From assembly GCA_032718475.1 (NCBI GenBank), contig JAUCBJ010000495.1, positions 45,245-109,244 of the forward strand: a DNA stretch of 64,000 nt, read 5' to 3'. Below the pieces are notes generated by a model. That model had not been told where the DNA came from. It worked only from the letters and a program-made list of their open reading frames with translations, and made no database searches. A program made the position numbers and the translations under genes. This DNA comes from Nemertoderma westbladi. Taxonomy: Eukaryota > Xenacoelomorpha > Nemertodermatida > Nemertodermatidae. Below are positions 36,440 through 47,834 of this stretch, in pieces (the first letter of the stretch is position 1; every line of letters starts with the position of its first letter).

Positions 36440-36736
36440 TACATTATATATAAAATATATGTAGTTATATATAAAATATATGTAGTTATATATAATATAT
36501 ATGTAGTTATATATAAAATATATGTAGTTATATATAAAATATATGTAGTTATATATAAAATATATGTAGTTATATATAATATATATGCAGTTATATATAA
36601 AATATATGTAGTTATATATAAAATATATGTAGTTATATATAATATATATGCAGTTATATATAAAATATATGTAGTTATATATAAAATATATGTAGTTATA
36701 TATAAAATATATGTAGTTATATATAATATATATGTA
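36440..36736. repeat. 21-bp AT-rich minisatellite (~14 copies)
   Basis: ATATGTAGTTATATATAAAA + T is repeated at 21 bp; some units read TATATATAATATATATG. The Tyr/Ile/Leu/Thr frame across it is an artefact. Confidence 0.9.
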
Positions 36737-37072
36737 GGTATTTGTGCATATCCTTTACCATAGTTACCATAGATACAACTCATAGATTTATTGTAGAAGA
36801 TATTGTGCATTTCGGATATCCCAAGAATAGATTTATTTTATTTTATTTTATTTACTTTACTTTTTTCTCTTTTACTTTAGTCGATTTACTTTTTTTTACA
36901 TTATAAACAGTAATATATATTATTACAACAAACAAATAAATACAAACAATAAAAAACACAAAACAAACAATGGCTCTAATACCCACCACCAGGAAACAAT
37001 CATACTTTAAAAAAAAAAAAACTTTTAGGAAGGAGCGGGAAAAGTCCAACAATATATTATTTACAGTTTTAT

Positions 37073-37396
37073 TTACATGGCCAATGTTGGGAGACCGGGC
37101 CCGTCCTCAAATCCCAGATCGCTACGCCACCTCGTGCGAGATCCACACAGGCAGTGGGACGTACCGCGGACAATGGCGAACTGCACTCGCGTGCGGACCC
37201 ATCCCATAACGGTGGCGTAGGGTTTACCACAGGAGCTGTGAAGTTTGGTGGTGATAATGCGGAGCAGCATGTTCGTCTGCGGTGCCAACACTCTGTCACA
37301 CGAAGCCACGAAAGGTGAGAAGTCGCCGCGACGAGCTGCTATAGCAGCCGCGTACAACCGCTTCTTCTCATCTTCCGCAGCCTCGAGAATGGTCAT
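37073..37396 (-). pseudogene. Transposon-derived ORF, C-terminal fragment
   Basis: This 108-residue minus-strand frame is clearly GC-richer than its surroundings. Its second half contains KPYATVMGWVRTRVQFAIVR followed by GTSHCLCGSRTRW. I recall this W-[VL]-R-x-[RK]-[VIL]-x-F-[AS]-[IL]-[VL]-R ... CxxGSR signature from C-termini of proteins encoded by retrotransposons in many invertebrate genomes; that is a memory-based family match, not verified. The N-terminal part (DEKKRLYAAAIAARRGDFSP) is helical. No RT or integrase core is seen nearby, so this is a fragment. It lies immediately beside the first units of the 30-bp array. Confidence 0.45.
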
Positions 37397-37402
37397 ACAA
37401 TG

Positions 37403-40400
37403 GTCAACAAAGGAAGGTAGTTACGGTATATGAATAACAAAGGAAGGTAGCTACGGTATATTAATAACTACTATTATCGGCATGCTGCATTGCAGCTGCA
37501 TTTTTAAGAATGGTGTGCCGGCTTGTCGACAACATTGCGCCGCCACAACTCCCCATCACCCATGACATTTGCTAGATCATCCGCATCTTCAAGGCCAGTA
37601 TCCTTTAAGATGCGTCTCAAGAAAGTCATGGGCTGTCCACCATGCTTATTCACTCCATGAGGCTGCCAAAGTACAAGATTATGCACTGGCTGGTCCTCAC
37701 GGCGAAAGCAATGTCCTGCAAAGCGGAGGCGATTTTGTTCTAGTGTCAAGCTTGGGGGAACCAATGAGACACTTCCAATGTTATATAGTGTCTGGTTGGA
37801 GATGTGTGCATTGTACTTGACACAATGAACCCGGCGTAAAGGAAGGTAGTTACGGTATATGAATAACAAAGGGGGGTAGTTACGGTATATGAATAACAAA
37901 GGGAGGTAGTTACGGTATATGAATAACAAAGGGGGGTAGTTACGGTATATGAATAACAAAGGAAGGTAGTTACGGTATATGAATAACAAAGGGAGGTAGT
38001 TACGGTATATGAATAACAAAGGAAGGTAGTTACGGTATATGAATAACAAAGGAAGGTAGTTACGGTATATGAATAACAAAGGAAGGTAGTTACGGTATAT
38101 GAATAACAAAGGGGGGTAGTTACGGTATATGAATAACAAAGGGGGGTAGTTACGGTATATGAATAACAAAGGGGGGTAGTTACGGTATATGAATAACAAA
38201 GGGGGGTAGTTACGGTATATGAATAACAAAGGGGGGTAGTTACGGTATATGAATAACAAAGGGGGGTAGTTACGGTATATGAATAACAAAGGGGGGTAGT
38301 TACGGTATATGAATAACAAAGGGGGGTAGTTACGGTATATGAATAACAAAGGGGGGTAGTTACGGTATATGAATAACAAAGGAAGGTAGTAACGGTATAT
38401 GAATAACAAAGGGGGGTAGTTACGGTATATGAATAACAAAGGAAGGTAGTTACGGTATATGAATAACAAAGGAAGGTAGTTACGGTATATGAATAACAAA
38501 GGAAGGTAGTTACGGTATATGAATACCAAAGGAAGGTAGTTACGGTATATGAATACCAAAGGAAGGTAGTTACGGTATATGAATAACAAAGGGGGGTAGT
38601 TACGGTATATGAATAACAAAGGAAGGTAGTTACGGTATATGAATAACAAAGGGGGGTAGTTACGGTATATGAATAACAAAGGGGGGTAGTTACGGTATAT
38701 GAATAACAAAGGGGGGTAGTAACGGTATATGAATAACAAAGGGGGGTAGTTACGGTATATGAATAACAAAGGAAGGTAGTTACGGTATATGAATAACAAA
38801 GGAAGGTAGTTACGGTATATGAATAACAAAGGAAGGTAGTTACGGTATATGAATACCAAAGGAAGGTAGTTACGGTATATGAATACCAAAGGAAGGTAGT
38901 TACGGTATATGAATAACAAAGGGGGGTAGTTACGGTATATGAATAACAAAGGGGGGTAGTTACGGTATATGAATAACAAAGGAAGGTAGTTACGGTATAT
39001 GAATAACATGAATAACAAAGGAAGGTAGTTACGGTATATGAATAACAAAGGGGGGTAGTTACGGTATATGAATAACAAAGGGGGGTAGTTACGGTATATG
39101 AATAACAAAGGAAGGTAGTTACGGTATATGAATAACAAAGGAAGGTAGTTACGGTATATGAATAACAAAGGAAGGTAGTTACGGTATATGAATAACAAAG
39201 GAAGGTAGTTACGGTATATGAATACCAAAGGAAGGTAGTTACGGTATATGAATACCAAAGGAAGGTAGTTACGGTATATGAATAACAAAGGAAGGTAGTT
39301 ACGGTATATGAATAACAAAGGAAGGTAGTTACGGTATATGAATAACAAAGGGGGGTAGTTACGGTATATGAATAACAAAGGGGGGTAGTTACGGTATATG
39401 AATAACAAAGGGGGGTAGTAACGGTATATGAATAACAAAGGGGGGTAGTTACGGTATATGAATAACAAAGGAAGGTAGTTACGGTATATGAATAACAAAG
39501 GAAGGTAGTTACGGTATATGAATAACAAAGGAAGGTAGTTACGGTATATGAATACCAAAGGAAGGTAGTTACGGTATATGAATACCAAAGGAAGGTAGTT
39601 ACGGTATATGAATAACAAAGGGGGGTAGTTACGGTATATGAATAACAAAGGGGGGTAGTTACGGTATATGAATAACAAAGGAAGGTAGTTACGGTATATG
39701 AATAACATGAATAACAAAGGAAGGTAGTTACGGTATATGAATAACAAAGGGGGGTAGTTACGGTATATGAATAACAAAGGGGGGTAGTTACGGTATATGA
39801 ATAACAAAGGAAGGTAGTTACGGTATATGAATAACAAAGGAAGGTAGTTACGGTATATGAATAACAAAGGAAGGTAGTTACGGTATATGAATAACAAAGG
39901 AAGGTAGTTACGGTATATGAATAACATGAATAACAAAGGAAGGTAGTTACGGTATATGAATAACAAAGGGGGGTAGTTACGGTATATGAATAACAAAGGA
40001 AGGTAGTTACGGTATATGAATAACAAAGGAAGGTAGTTACGGTATATGAATAACAAAGGAAGGTAGTTACGGTATATGAATAACAAAGGGAGGTAGTTAC
40101 GGTATATGAATAACAAAGGGGGGTAGTTACGGTATATGAATAACAAAGGAAGGTAGTTACGGTATATGAATAACAAAGGGAGGTAGTTACGGTATATGAA
40201 TAACAAAGGAAGGTAGTTACGGTATATGAATAACAAAGGAAGGTAGTTACGGTATATGAATAACAAAGGAAGGTAGTTACGGTATATGAATAACAAAGGG
40301 AGGTAGTTACGGTATATGAATAACAAAGGGGGGTAGTTACGGTATATGAATAACAAAGGAAGGTAGTTACGGTATATGAATAACAAAGGGAGGTAGTTAC

Positions 40401-40568
40401 GGTATATGAATAACAAAGGAAGGTAGTTACGGTATATGAATAACATGAATAACAAAGGAAGGTAGTTACGGTATATGAATAACAAAGGGGGGTAGTTACG
40501 GTATATGAATAACAAAGGGAGGTAGTTACGGTATATGAATAACAAAGGGGGGTAGTTACGGTATATGT
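37403..40568. repeat. 30-bp minisatellite (~93 copies) with an embedded LINE A 3' end
   Basis: The unit AACAAAGGAAGGTAGTTACG + GTATATGAAT is repeated at 30 bp. Two somewhat diverged units lie at 37403-37470, then the LINE A fragment, then about 91 units from 37841. Units come in GGAAGG, GGGAGG and GGGGGG types. Pairs of GAATACC variants recur at about 38521, 38851, 39221 and 39551, giving a 330-bp (11-unit) higher-order period. An extra 9 bp (ATGAATAAC) occurs near 39009, 39709, 39928 and 40446. The 1013-codon minus-strand frame through it is an artefact of the 30-bp period. Confidence 0.95.
37483..37840 (-). mobile_element. 5'-truncated LINE A insertion inside the 30-bp array
   Basis: On the minus strand this encodes the last ~111 residues of the LINE A protein (from LRRVHCVKYNAHISNQ to KPAHHS), the stop and the short 3' UTR ending in an AGT-type tail. 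It differs from the intact copy by a handful of residues. On the plus strand the array reads ...TTAATAAC before it and resumes with AAAGGAAGG after it, so the repeat phase continues across the insert with no obvious target-site duplication. Confidence 0.9.
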
Positions 40569-40952
40569 TACTTTAGTTAAGTCAGTTAAGCATAAAAGAT
40601 TCCACTACAGGTACTGATCAAAATGACATCTCGACCACAATGCTAAGCTAAACCAAGTTGTTTAAGAGTATTGTCAACCCAATACTCATATCCTTCATTA
40701 GCCTCATTGCGCTCTTCCTTAAGCTCCCACACAAATTCTATTTGGAAATTTTCTAAACTTTTGCCAAACAACATCTGTACCAAGTTTGGTTAGATTTAAT
40801 CGAGGATTAGCTGAGTTGTTAACGATTCAAAACTCGGACCTACAGAACGAGAGACACACTGATCGAAATAGGGGTTCCCGTATGCTAACCTCGCTTATTT
40901 TCGTGGCTCGACCCACAACGGAAATTAAGTCTGCATGATGGAAAGTTTATGT
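40569..40952. other. Short gene-free spacer
   Basis: No gene, RNA or repeat recognised. Confidence 0.5.
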
Positions 40953-41226
40953 TGTATGTGATATGGTGTATGTGATATGGTGTATGTGATATGGTGTATG
41001 TGATATGGTGTATGTGATATGGTGTATGTGATATGGTATATGTGATATGGTGTATGTGATATGGTGTGTGATATGGTGTATGTCATATGGTGTATTTGAT
41101 ATGGTATGGTGTATGTGATATGGTGTATGTGATATGGTGTGTGATATGGTGTATGTCATATGGTGTATTTGATATGGTGTATGTGATATCGTATATGTGA
41201 TATGGTGTATGTGATATGGTGTATTA
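40953..41226. repeat. 14-bp minisatellite (~19 copies)
   Basis: TGTATGTGATATGG repeated at 14 bp with a few shortened units (TGTGTGATATGG) and a duplicated segment around 41055-41170. Confidence 0.9.
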
Positions 41227-41435
41227 TGTCCATCACAATGGTGATATTATGTAAATAATTGCCGGTTTAGAATTCGATCGAAAAAATAATGAGAAAAAAT
41301 AATCGAAAAAATAATGAGAATTAGAAGAAAAGTGTCGATATATCGATGACACATCAGGTTGGATTCATTTCGGATTCATGTTAAAGATTGAAAGAGATTG
41401 ACAGTAAAAGTTTAACTCATGTAATTTTGATACTA

Positions 41436-41918
41436 CAACACAATTACTGTTTCATACAACACCATTACTGTTTCATACAACACAATTACTGTTTCATACA
41501 ACACAATTACTGTTTCATACAACACAATTACTGTTTCATACAACACAATTACTGTTTCATACAACACAATTACTGTTTCATACAACACAATTACTGTTTC
41601 ATACAACACCATTACTGTTTCATACAACACAATTACTGTTTCATACAACACAATTACTGTTTCATACAACACAATCACTGTTTCATACAACACAATTACT
41701 GTTTCATACAACACAATTACTGTTTCATACAACACCATTACTGTTTCATACAACACAATTACTGTTTCATACAACACAATTACTGTTTCATACAACACAA
41801 TTACTGTTTCATACAACACAATTACCGTTTCATACAACACAATTACCGTTTCATACAACACAATTACCGTTTCATACAACACAATTACTGTTTCATACAA
41901 CACAATTACTGTATCAAT
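41436..41918. repeat. 21-bp minisatellite (~23 copies)
   Basis: CAACACAATTACTGTTTCAT + A repeated at 21 bp, with ACC, ATC and ACCG variants; the three ACCG-type units are adjacent (41824-41870), a sign of local copying. Frames on both strands are artefacts. Confidence 0.95.
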
Positions 41919-41956
41919 GTTACGCCAATTTATATGATTTAAATAATCCTGTATGT

Positions 41957-42006
41957 ATTAAGGAGGGGGTACGTACACCCCCCCCCCCCCCCCCCCCCCT
42001 TAATGG
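41957..42006. repeat. Palindrome containing a C22 run
   Basis: ATTAAGG-AGGGGG-TACGTA-C22-TTAAT: the left arm ATTAAGGAGGGGG pairs with the right arm CCCCC...CCTTAAT around a TACGTA centre. Confidence 0.7.
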
Positions 42007-43628
42007 CATTACTTAGATTCAATGAATGAACAACCACTTACAAAATCAATTCTCCAGTGGGTGACCATCATACTGTTTCATGTTTTACATTCACTTTGAA
42101 ATTTACTCGAATGCCTTTGTGAACTAAATACCGCGACTTATTGCTGACCAACTGGCCACTATAAACCTCTAGAAAAGAGTACCCAACATTTTGTCTAACA
42201 CAGATAACTTATGTGATTTTATTATATTTGCCTGTAATTATAAATGAACAACAGAAAATCATATTTTAACTGCAACAGCTGTGTTTGTTGTAACTTGCAA
42301 GACACTTCCAATTTGCTCAGCTGCTCTCCTTCCAGACCTTTACTCTTTTCATCCCCACATTGTACAAAACTTCGCGAAGTTTTTGTATAATGTTAGCTGT
42401 TTTTGCATAAAAAACAGTTACTCAAATTTTAAGTGTTAAATACTCAAATTTTGTTGCGATTTTTTGTTGCGGTTTTCCAATTTCAATTCCAATTCCAAAC
42501 AGTTGACAAAAAATTAAATTAGAATGGACTCGGTGTTAAACAAATTTAAACGATAACTTGATTAACCATGATTCATTGTAAAATAGGAAGGATGCATTCC
42601 TGTACAGGGCGTGGCTGTCATGATAATATCCCGCACATCGGACCTACTCCTAGATGAAACATAATAAAATCCATTGCATATATCATATACATAATAATAT
42701 AGCCAAGCACATAATATTTTAAAACTGCAGTCATGATATGATGAGATTGTTTGAACACCGCCCCAACTTTAGTGGCATTATAAACATTAGTTAGCAACAC
42801 GAGTAAGTCAGTTACATTAGGAGATGCGGTCGCATCCACAGCAGAACCCCTTGGCTATTATTAGTATTCCTGCGGCCCATTAGTTGATATTCAAACTCGA
42901 TAGGCCGAGAGTTGTGCTAGCTGCCCCCAGACACCAACTGTCCTCCCAAAAGCAGTTGGCGTCGTGACGATAATTAAAAGTGTCGGTTATGGAATTTCTT
43001 GTGTCGTTGCGTCACCAGAATGAATTCTACAAATTTATAAACCGTATTCTTCCAGTATCAGGCCTCCTCATTGATGGGTTTTAGGAAATGGGACGCTCAC
43101 GGAATCCTTAATTCGTTGAGGTAAGTAGCCGTATTCTGAAACTCCGATCAAACTAAGAACTTTAGAGGAATTAACTTGTCTTTTATTCCACACGCGCTAC
43201 CGCAATTCATCATGTTCCTATCTGCTCTGGTCATTAATTACAACAGTCATTCATTCCATCAGGAATCCACATTCACCCACATACAACAAATAATTCAGTA
43301 AAAAAAACTACGTTAGGTTTAGCTCTTTTTAAAGTGATTTATCCACGAATGAATATTATCTGATTATATTAATAATATTCCATTGTAGAGTTGCATCACA
43401 TACCCTATTTAATTACTCCTTGCTCCTTGCAACATCTGAAAGAATATCCAATGATTTGCATTGCGTATTTCCCGCTGGAATTATGTTGTATACAATTACT
43501 GGGATATATCGGGATATCCCTTTGATGTTGAGCCTATACTATCACAGACAAAGAAGAGACAGATCAGACAGAAAAACTGCAACTCTTTTAATATTTACAT
43601 TTTCACTAACTTATAGTACGTGATGATA
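42007..43628. other. Gene-free stretch
   Basis: No supported gene. Short frames (for example 42618-42839 minus and 43420-43623 plus) lack recognisable domains, and I do not call them. Confidence 0.5.
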
Positions 43629-43912
43629 CATTTATATTGAATCAACAATACGGTGTACATTTTTGGCTTACGTAGACGGTCCATATACATTTATATTGAA
43701 TCAACAATATGGTGTACATTTTTGGCTTACGTAGACGGTCCATATACATTTATATTGAATCAACAATATGGTGTACATTTTGGGCTTACGTATGGTCCAT
43801 ATACATTTATATTGAATCAACAATATGGTGTACATTTTGGGCTTACGTATGGTCCATATACATTTATATTGAATCAACAATATGGTGTACATTTTGGTCT
43901 ATATACATTTTT
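43629..43912. repeat. ~57-60-bp tandem repeat, five copies
   Basis: ACATTTATATTGAATCAACA recurs at intervals of about 60 bp (first two units) and then 57 bp (later units, which lack three bases near CTTACGTA). Followed by three short AATAAATAAAGTTG units near 43965-44000. Confidence 0.9.
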
Positions 43913-44168
43913 GGGTAATCTAAATCTGTGTGATTTAGTTCATCTGTGTGATTTAATAAAGTTGAAATAAATAAAGTTGAAATAAATAAAGTTGTAATAA
44001 AGGATATTTGAGAGCTATTCTCATACTTATTTTGTTGCTGCGCTGGTATGCCATACTGGGTTAAAGAACAGTCTAAGGTCTAAGAACAGGTAAAGGGGCC
44101 AGTTTTCAGATTTTATAAATCAGATTTTTATTTTAGGAGTTTCAATCTGACAATATAGATAGATACTA

Positions 44169-44427
44169 CTACTACTAGGTCGAGCGAACTCGGACAGTGG
44201 AAATGAGATCCTTCCAGGCTTCCCGATTCTCCAACTACTACTAGGTCGAGCGAACTCGGACAGTGGAAATGAGATCCTTCCAGGCTTCCCGATTCTCCAA
44301 CTACTACTTGGTCGAGAGAGCTCGGGCAGTGGAAATGAGATCCTTCCAGGCTTCCCGATTCTCCAACTACTACTAGGTCGAGCGAACTCGGACAGTGGAA
44401 ATGAGATCCTTCCAGGCTTCCCGATTC
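44169..44427 (-). repeat. 66-bp tandem array made of the 3' end of LINE D (four copies)
   Basis: On the plus strand CTACTACTAGG (CTACTACTTGG in the third copy) starts units at 44169, 44235, 44301 and 44367, an exact 66-bp period. On the minus strand each unit encodes NREAWKDLISTVRVRST followed by TAG, then a TAG-repeat tail. That is the usual look of the C-terminus and 3' tail of an RTE-like LINE. The last unit (44367-44427) continues upstream in frame into the LINE D body, so the array grew from the LINE 3' end. Confidence 0.85.
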
Positions 44428-44655
44428 TTCATAGTTGTCGCAATTTCGATTCTCTCAATTTCAGTATCCCTTTCAACAACTAGGATCGGCATGCTGCATT
44501 GCAGCTGCATTTTTAAGAATGCTATGCCGGCTTATCGACAAAATTGCACCGCCACAACTCCCTATCACCCATACCTTTCAAGCTGGTCTATATAAGTTAT
44601 AGCCGGTCGTCCATGGGTACGATTTCCATGTGTTGGTTAGCAGAAAAGTAGATCT
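44428..44655 (-). pseudogene. LINE D C-terminal fragment, interrupted by LINE A
   Basis: Minus strand, 5' to 3': HGNRTHGRPAITYIDQLE (about 44640-44575), then the LINE A insertion, then VERDTEIERIEIATTMK (about 44476-44428), continuing into NREAWKDLISTV of the 66-bp array. The GRPAxTYIDQL motif is typical of RTE-like LINE C-termini. Upstream of it the sequence is no longer recognisable, so the copy is 5'-truncated or eroded. Confidence 0.75.
44477..44573 (-). mobile_element. Very short LINE A 3'-end insertion in LINE D
   Basis: About 97 bp matching the final ~20 codons, stop and 3' UTR of LINE A on the minus strand. Flanked by the 8-bp direct repeat CCTTTCAA (44469-44476 and 44574-44581), a target-site duplication; removing the insert plus one copy restores the LINE D frame across QLE-RD. 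Confidence 0.8.
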
Positions 44656-44699
44656 GGTATGACCTCGTCTTTTTCAGACAAGATAGATAGATAGATGCT

Positions 44700-46208
44700 G
44701 ATAAATAACATTATTTCAGTGTAACACTACATTACCACCCATATATACAGCCTATATACATCATTCAGCGGTGCTGTTAGGAAGTAAGACAAATTGTAAT
44801 TTGTATATATTTATTGACAATAGAAATTGTACATTTTTATTATATATTCTTTGATAATGAAAAATCTTGCAACTCACAATATATAATTCGACCATATGCC
44901 TAATAAGCAAGCGGCTTTCAATACAATACAATGCAATATAAATCACTTAGGCTAAAGAAAGGAATTACAATTATATAAATAATTGAATATGATACGAAAA
45001 ATATGATAAATGATTTTAAGTTTTTCACATTCATTTAGAGTTGTAAAAGAACTACCAAGTACCAATTAGATAAAAAAGTATTCTAGTTTTTTGATTATAT
45101 AAATGATCTGTGCTTGTATAACTTGTATTATTACAATTCTATTTCGTAACAAAAGTAATGATCATAATTTCATATTTATGGCTCATGATTATGTTATTTT
45201 TGGAATAAAATTAAATAATTCTGGAACATAATTTGTGCATAAAAAAATAAATAACGTGCATGTTTCAGTGATTCAGTTTAATTAAAAAATTAACCTTAAT
45301 TATTTATCAGTTTAATTGAAAAGTTAGACAGGTTTTTAAGAGGCACTTTAAATTTATGCCATTACTTACCATCATCCTTACCACACCACCAATGTGTTAA
45401 AGGTAAATGTAGGCAAGTATAATGTTTATGATATTTATATAATAAAATGTTGTAATGTTATGTTATAAATGTGATGTACGCCAAAAGACTAGAGACATAT
45501 CAGCAATGTAAAACACAAACTCAAATGGTTAGTAAGACTACAGATAGAGGTCACCTTTGATCTGAGGATGCTAATATTGATATTGTAACTAATATGATGA
45601 TGATATACCTATCTATTTATTAAATTATATACATAATTAATAATTTAAGGAAAGCACTGCCCACTTATAAACAATAAGGCACTAGTTTCCCTCCAAACTG
45701 TTATTTTAACTAAGACTGCATCTAAGCCTTAGAATCGCTGGGCATAAATACTTGATGATACTTGAAACAAACTGACCGGATCTCGCGTCTCCTGCACTAG
45801 GAATTAACAGCTCAGCAACCACAGCCAATAAGATCTCACGGAAAGATAAGGAGGATAAGATACTTCTTGTCATTTCTGAGGTTAGTAGGCCACCCTGATC
45901 CCAACTCGTGAGTCCTACTCGTCGGGACTACTCGTGAGTAGTCCATTGGCAGACAAATAGAGAAGGCCTCTCCAGAAGGGTGTAATCAGCCACCTGTGTC
46001 AATTCATATTTATATAAGAGCTGTAATTACCTTTCTCCTGTATTTTATAAAAGGATGTGAAGGACGCTGGGTTTATTGCTGTGGTTAATCAAGGATAATG
46101 CGCACTTTAATAATATGATATGATATGCGCACATTATAATGCTAATATATATATATATACATAATATACGATATGATTGACCTATTTGTGTTGTTCTTAC
46201 CAGCTGCC
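44700..46208. other. Gene-free AT-rich stretch
   Basis: No supported gene. A near-palindrome GGACTACTC-GT-GAGTAGTCC lies near 45924-45943. Confidence 0.5.
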
Positions 46209-46725
46209 CTTAGTAGTCTTGTTTAGAAACCATAAATTCGGTCTTGGTAGCATTTAAATGCAATCCAACCTCCTTAGCAGCCCTCTCCACTTTATTTAGT
46301 AGAAGCTGTGCATCTGCTAGCGTATTAGAGAGCAGAACGATGCCATCCGCAAAGTCGGTGTCTGTGACTGTAGTTGCCGGATATCTACTACTTCTGCGTT
46401 CTTGAAGTCCCAGATCTTCACCCTTTGTGGCCATCCTCATTGCGTAATCCAGTACAATTACAAATAGTAATGGTGCTAATCCAGCCAGCCAGGATTGAGA
46501 AAAAACCAGTTTCACCATCTGATGAGAGTACCTGTGCTTCTGTGTCGCAATTTAACAATCCAATGCCAGCGACAATTACTTCTGGTATTTCATAAGCTCT
46601 TAGGATTTCCAGCATTTTACCTCTATGGATTGAGTCAAATGATTTCTTGAAGTTCATAAATTTCAGGACTGCGGGGAGTTTCTTTAACTTAATAATATAT
46701 ATATTCAATTCATGACAAGTCACTT
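46209..46725 (-). pseudogene. LINE relic: RT core with disabled active site
   Basis: Minus strand. The first block (46723 down to about 46490) encodes FMNFKKSFDSIHRGKMLEIL, corresponding to the RT motif with D-[FY]-x-KAFDS but with N in place of the catalytic D. The second block, in another frame (about 46480-46210), encodes LAPLLFVIVLDYAMRM, then TDTDFADGIVLLS, in which the second aspartate of the FADD motif is replaced by G, and then HLNATKTEFM. The frameshift between the blocks falls at the usual LQGDxLAP motif. Both catalytic losses and the frameshift make it dead. It is related to LINE A but from a separate family. Confidence 0.75.
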
Positions 46726-47093
46726 AAGACTATAGTTGATGATACCATTGTATGCACTAACTTTACGCAAACAACCAAAATACAACCAAAAAATAATCCC
46801 CGGAGACCCCACCCACACCCAACTAAACACCTAAACAAATGTAATTTTGAAATATAACAAAGAAATAAAAAAATAAACGGTATATAGATAATTATTATTG
46901 GTTACAATATAACTAATAGCGCTGACTCGTCAGACTCATACACGATATATTTACTATGTTACACATTTAGTTGCTATTAATTCTAGCTGCGCGTAGTTTT
47001 AGTTTTTAGTGCCTTATATTGTCCTTGATTTCCTTGACCTGATTTGTTGAAAATAATTGACGGTTTAACGATAAGGAAGGATATCTATGAAAA

Positions 47094-47818
47094 TGTGGCG
47101 TGTCAAGTAGAAACGGATTATATAAAAAAAAGGCGTTCTGAGAAAAATGCATTTAAAGTTTTACGATATGTATTTTTTTCTTCTTGCAAGACCCTATGGG
47201 CTAGAACGAGTTTCTGACTCAAAAATTTACGAGGAATCAGAAAATTTTGATTTAAACCACGTAGACGCAATCCCTTGTTCGAAAATATCTAATGACAGAC
47301 AAATGACGGACAGGCGGACAAACAGTCTAGATTTCGTGAAATGTGAAAACAGACATCAGAAATGAAATCACGAACCCGAGAAACCCCCACAGCAAAATTT
47401 TTAGTTAGTTTGTATGCTTTCTTAATGTTTGACGGACAGTCTGACAAAAAGACGGACAGACAGACAAATGGACAGACAATCTATATTACGTGAAATGTTA
47501 AAACTAACATCGGAAATGAAACCGCGAACCCAAAAAACCTCTATGGCGAGAATTTTAGTTAGCATGTATTCTTTCTTAATGTTTGACAGACAAACAGACC
47601 GACAGACAGAAATATGAATGGTTGTCTAGTGTTGTTTTGAACTCTGAACTCGTTTTGAAGAAATTATGAGCGATTACCCTTTAGTTTTCGTAAAATTATT
47701 CCAAAATGGAAAATGATAGAAGCTAAGTATAATATACCACTAGAAATTCTCAATCAGAATCCACCATAAAAAAATATCGATTTTTTTTATATATTCAGTT
47801 TCTACTTGACACGCCACA
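47094..47818. mobile_element. 725-bp MITE with ~40-bp TIRs and internal GACA-rich repeats
   Basis: TGTGGCGTGTCAAGTAGAAA at 47094 is perfectly matched in inverted orientation by the right end at 47818 (21 bp perfect, then about 20 bp imperfect, both AT-rich). The interior has two copies of a ~156-bp unit: ATTTCGTGAAATG...CACGAACCC near 47322 and ATTACGTGAAATG...CGCGAACCC near 47478, each next to GACA/GACG-rich microsatellite. There is no coding capacity. No clear target-site duplication was seen. Confidence 0.7.
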
Positions 47819-47834
47819 AATGGTAATCTATAAA

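Noticed and set aside
37504-40545. Minus-strand frame of 1013 codons
   Set aside because: 30-bp array read through into the LINE A 3' end; the repeat part is an artefact of a period divisible by three.
47147-47617. Two small plus-strand proteins
   Set aside because: They lie wholly inside the 725-bp MITE and its microsatellite-bearing repeats.
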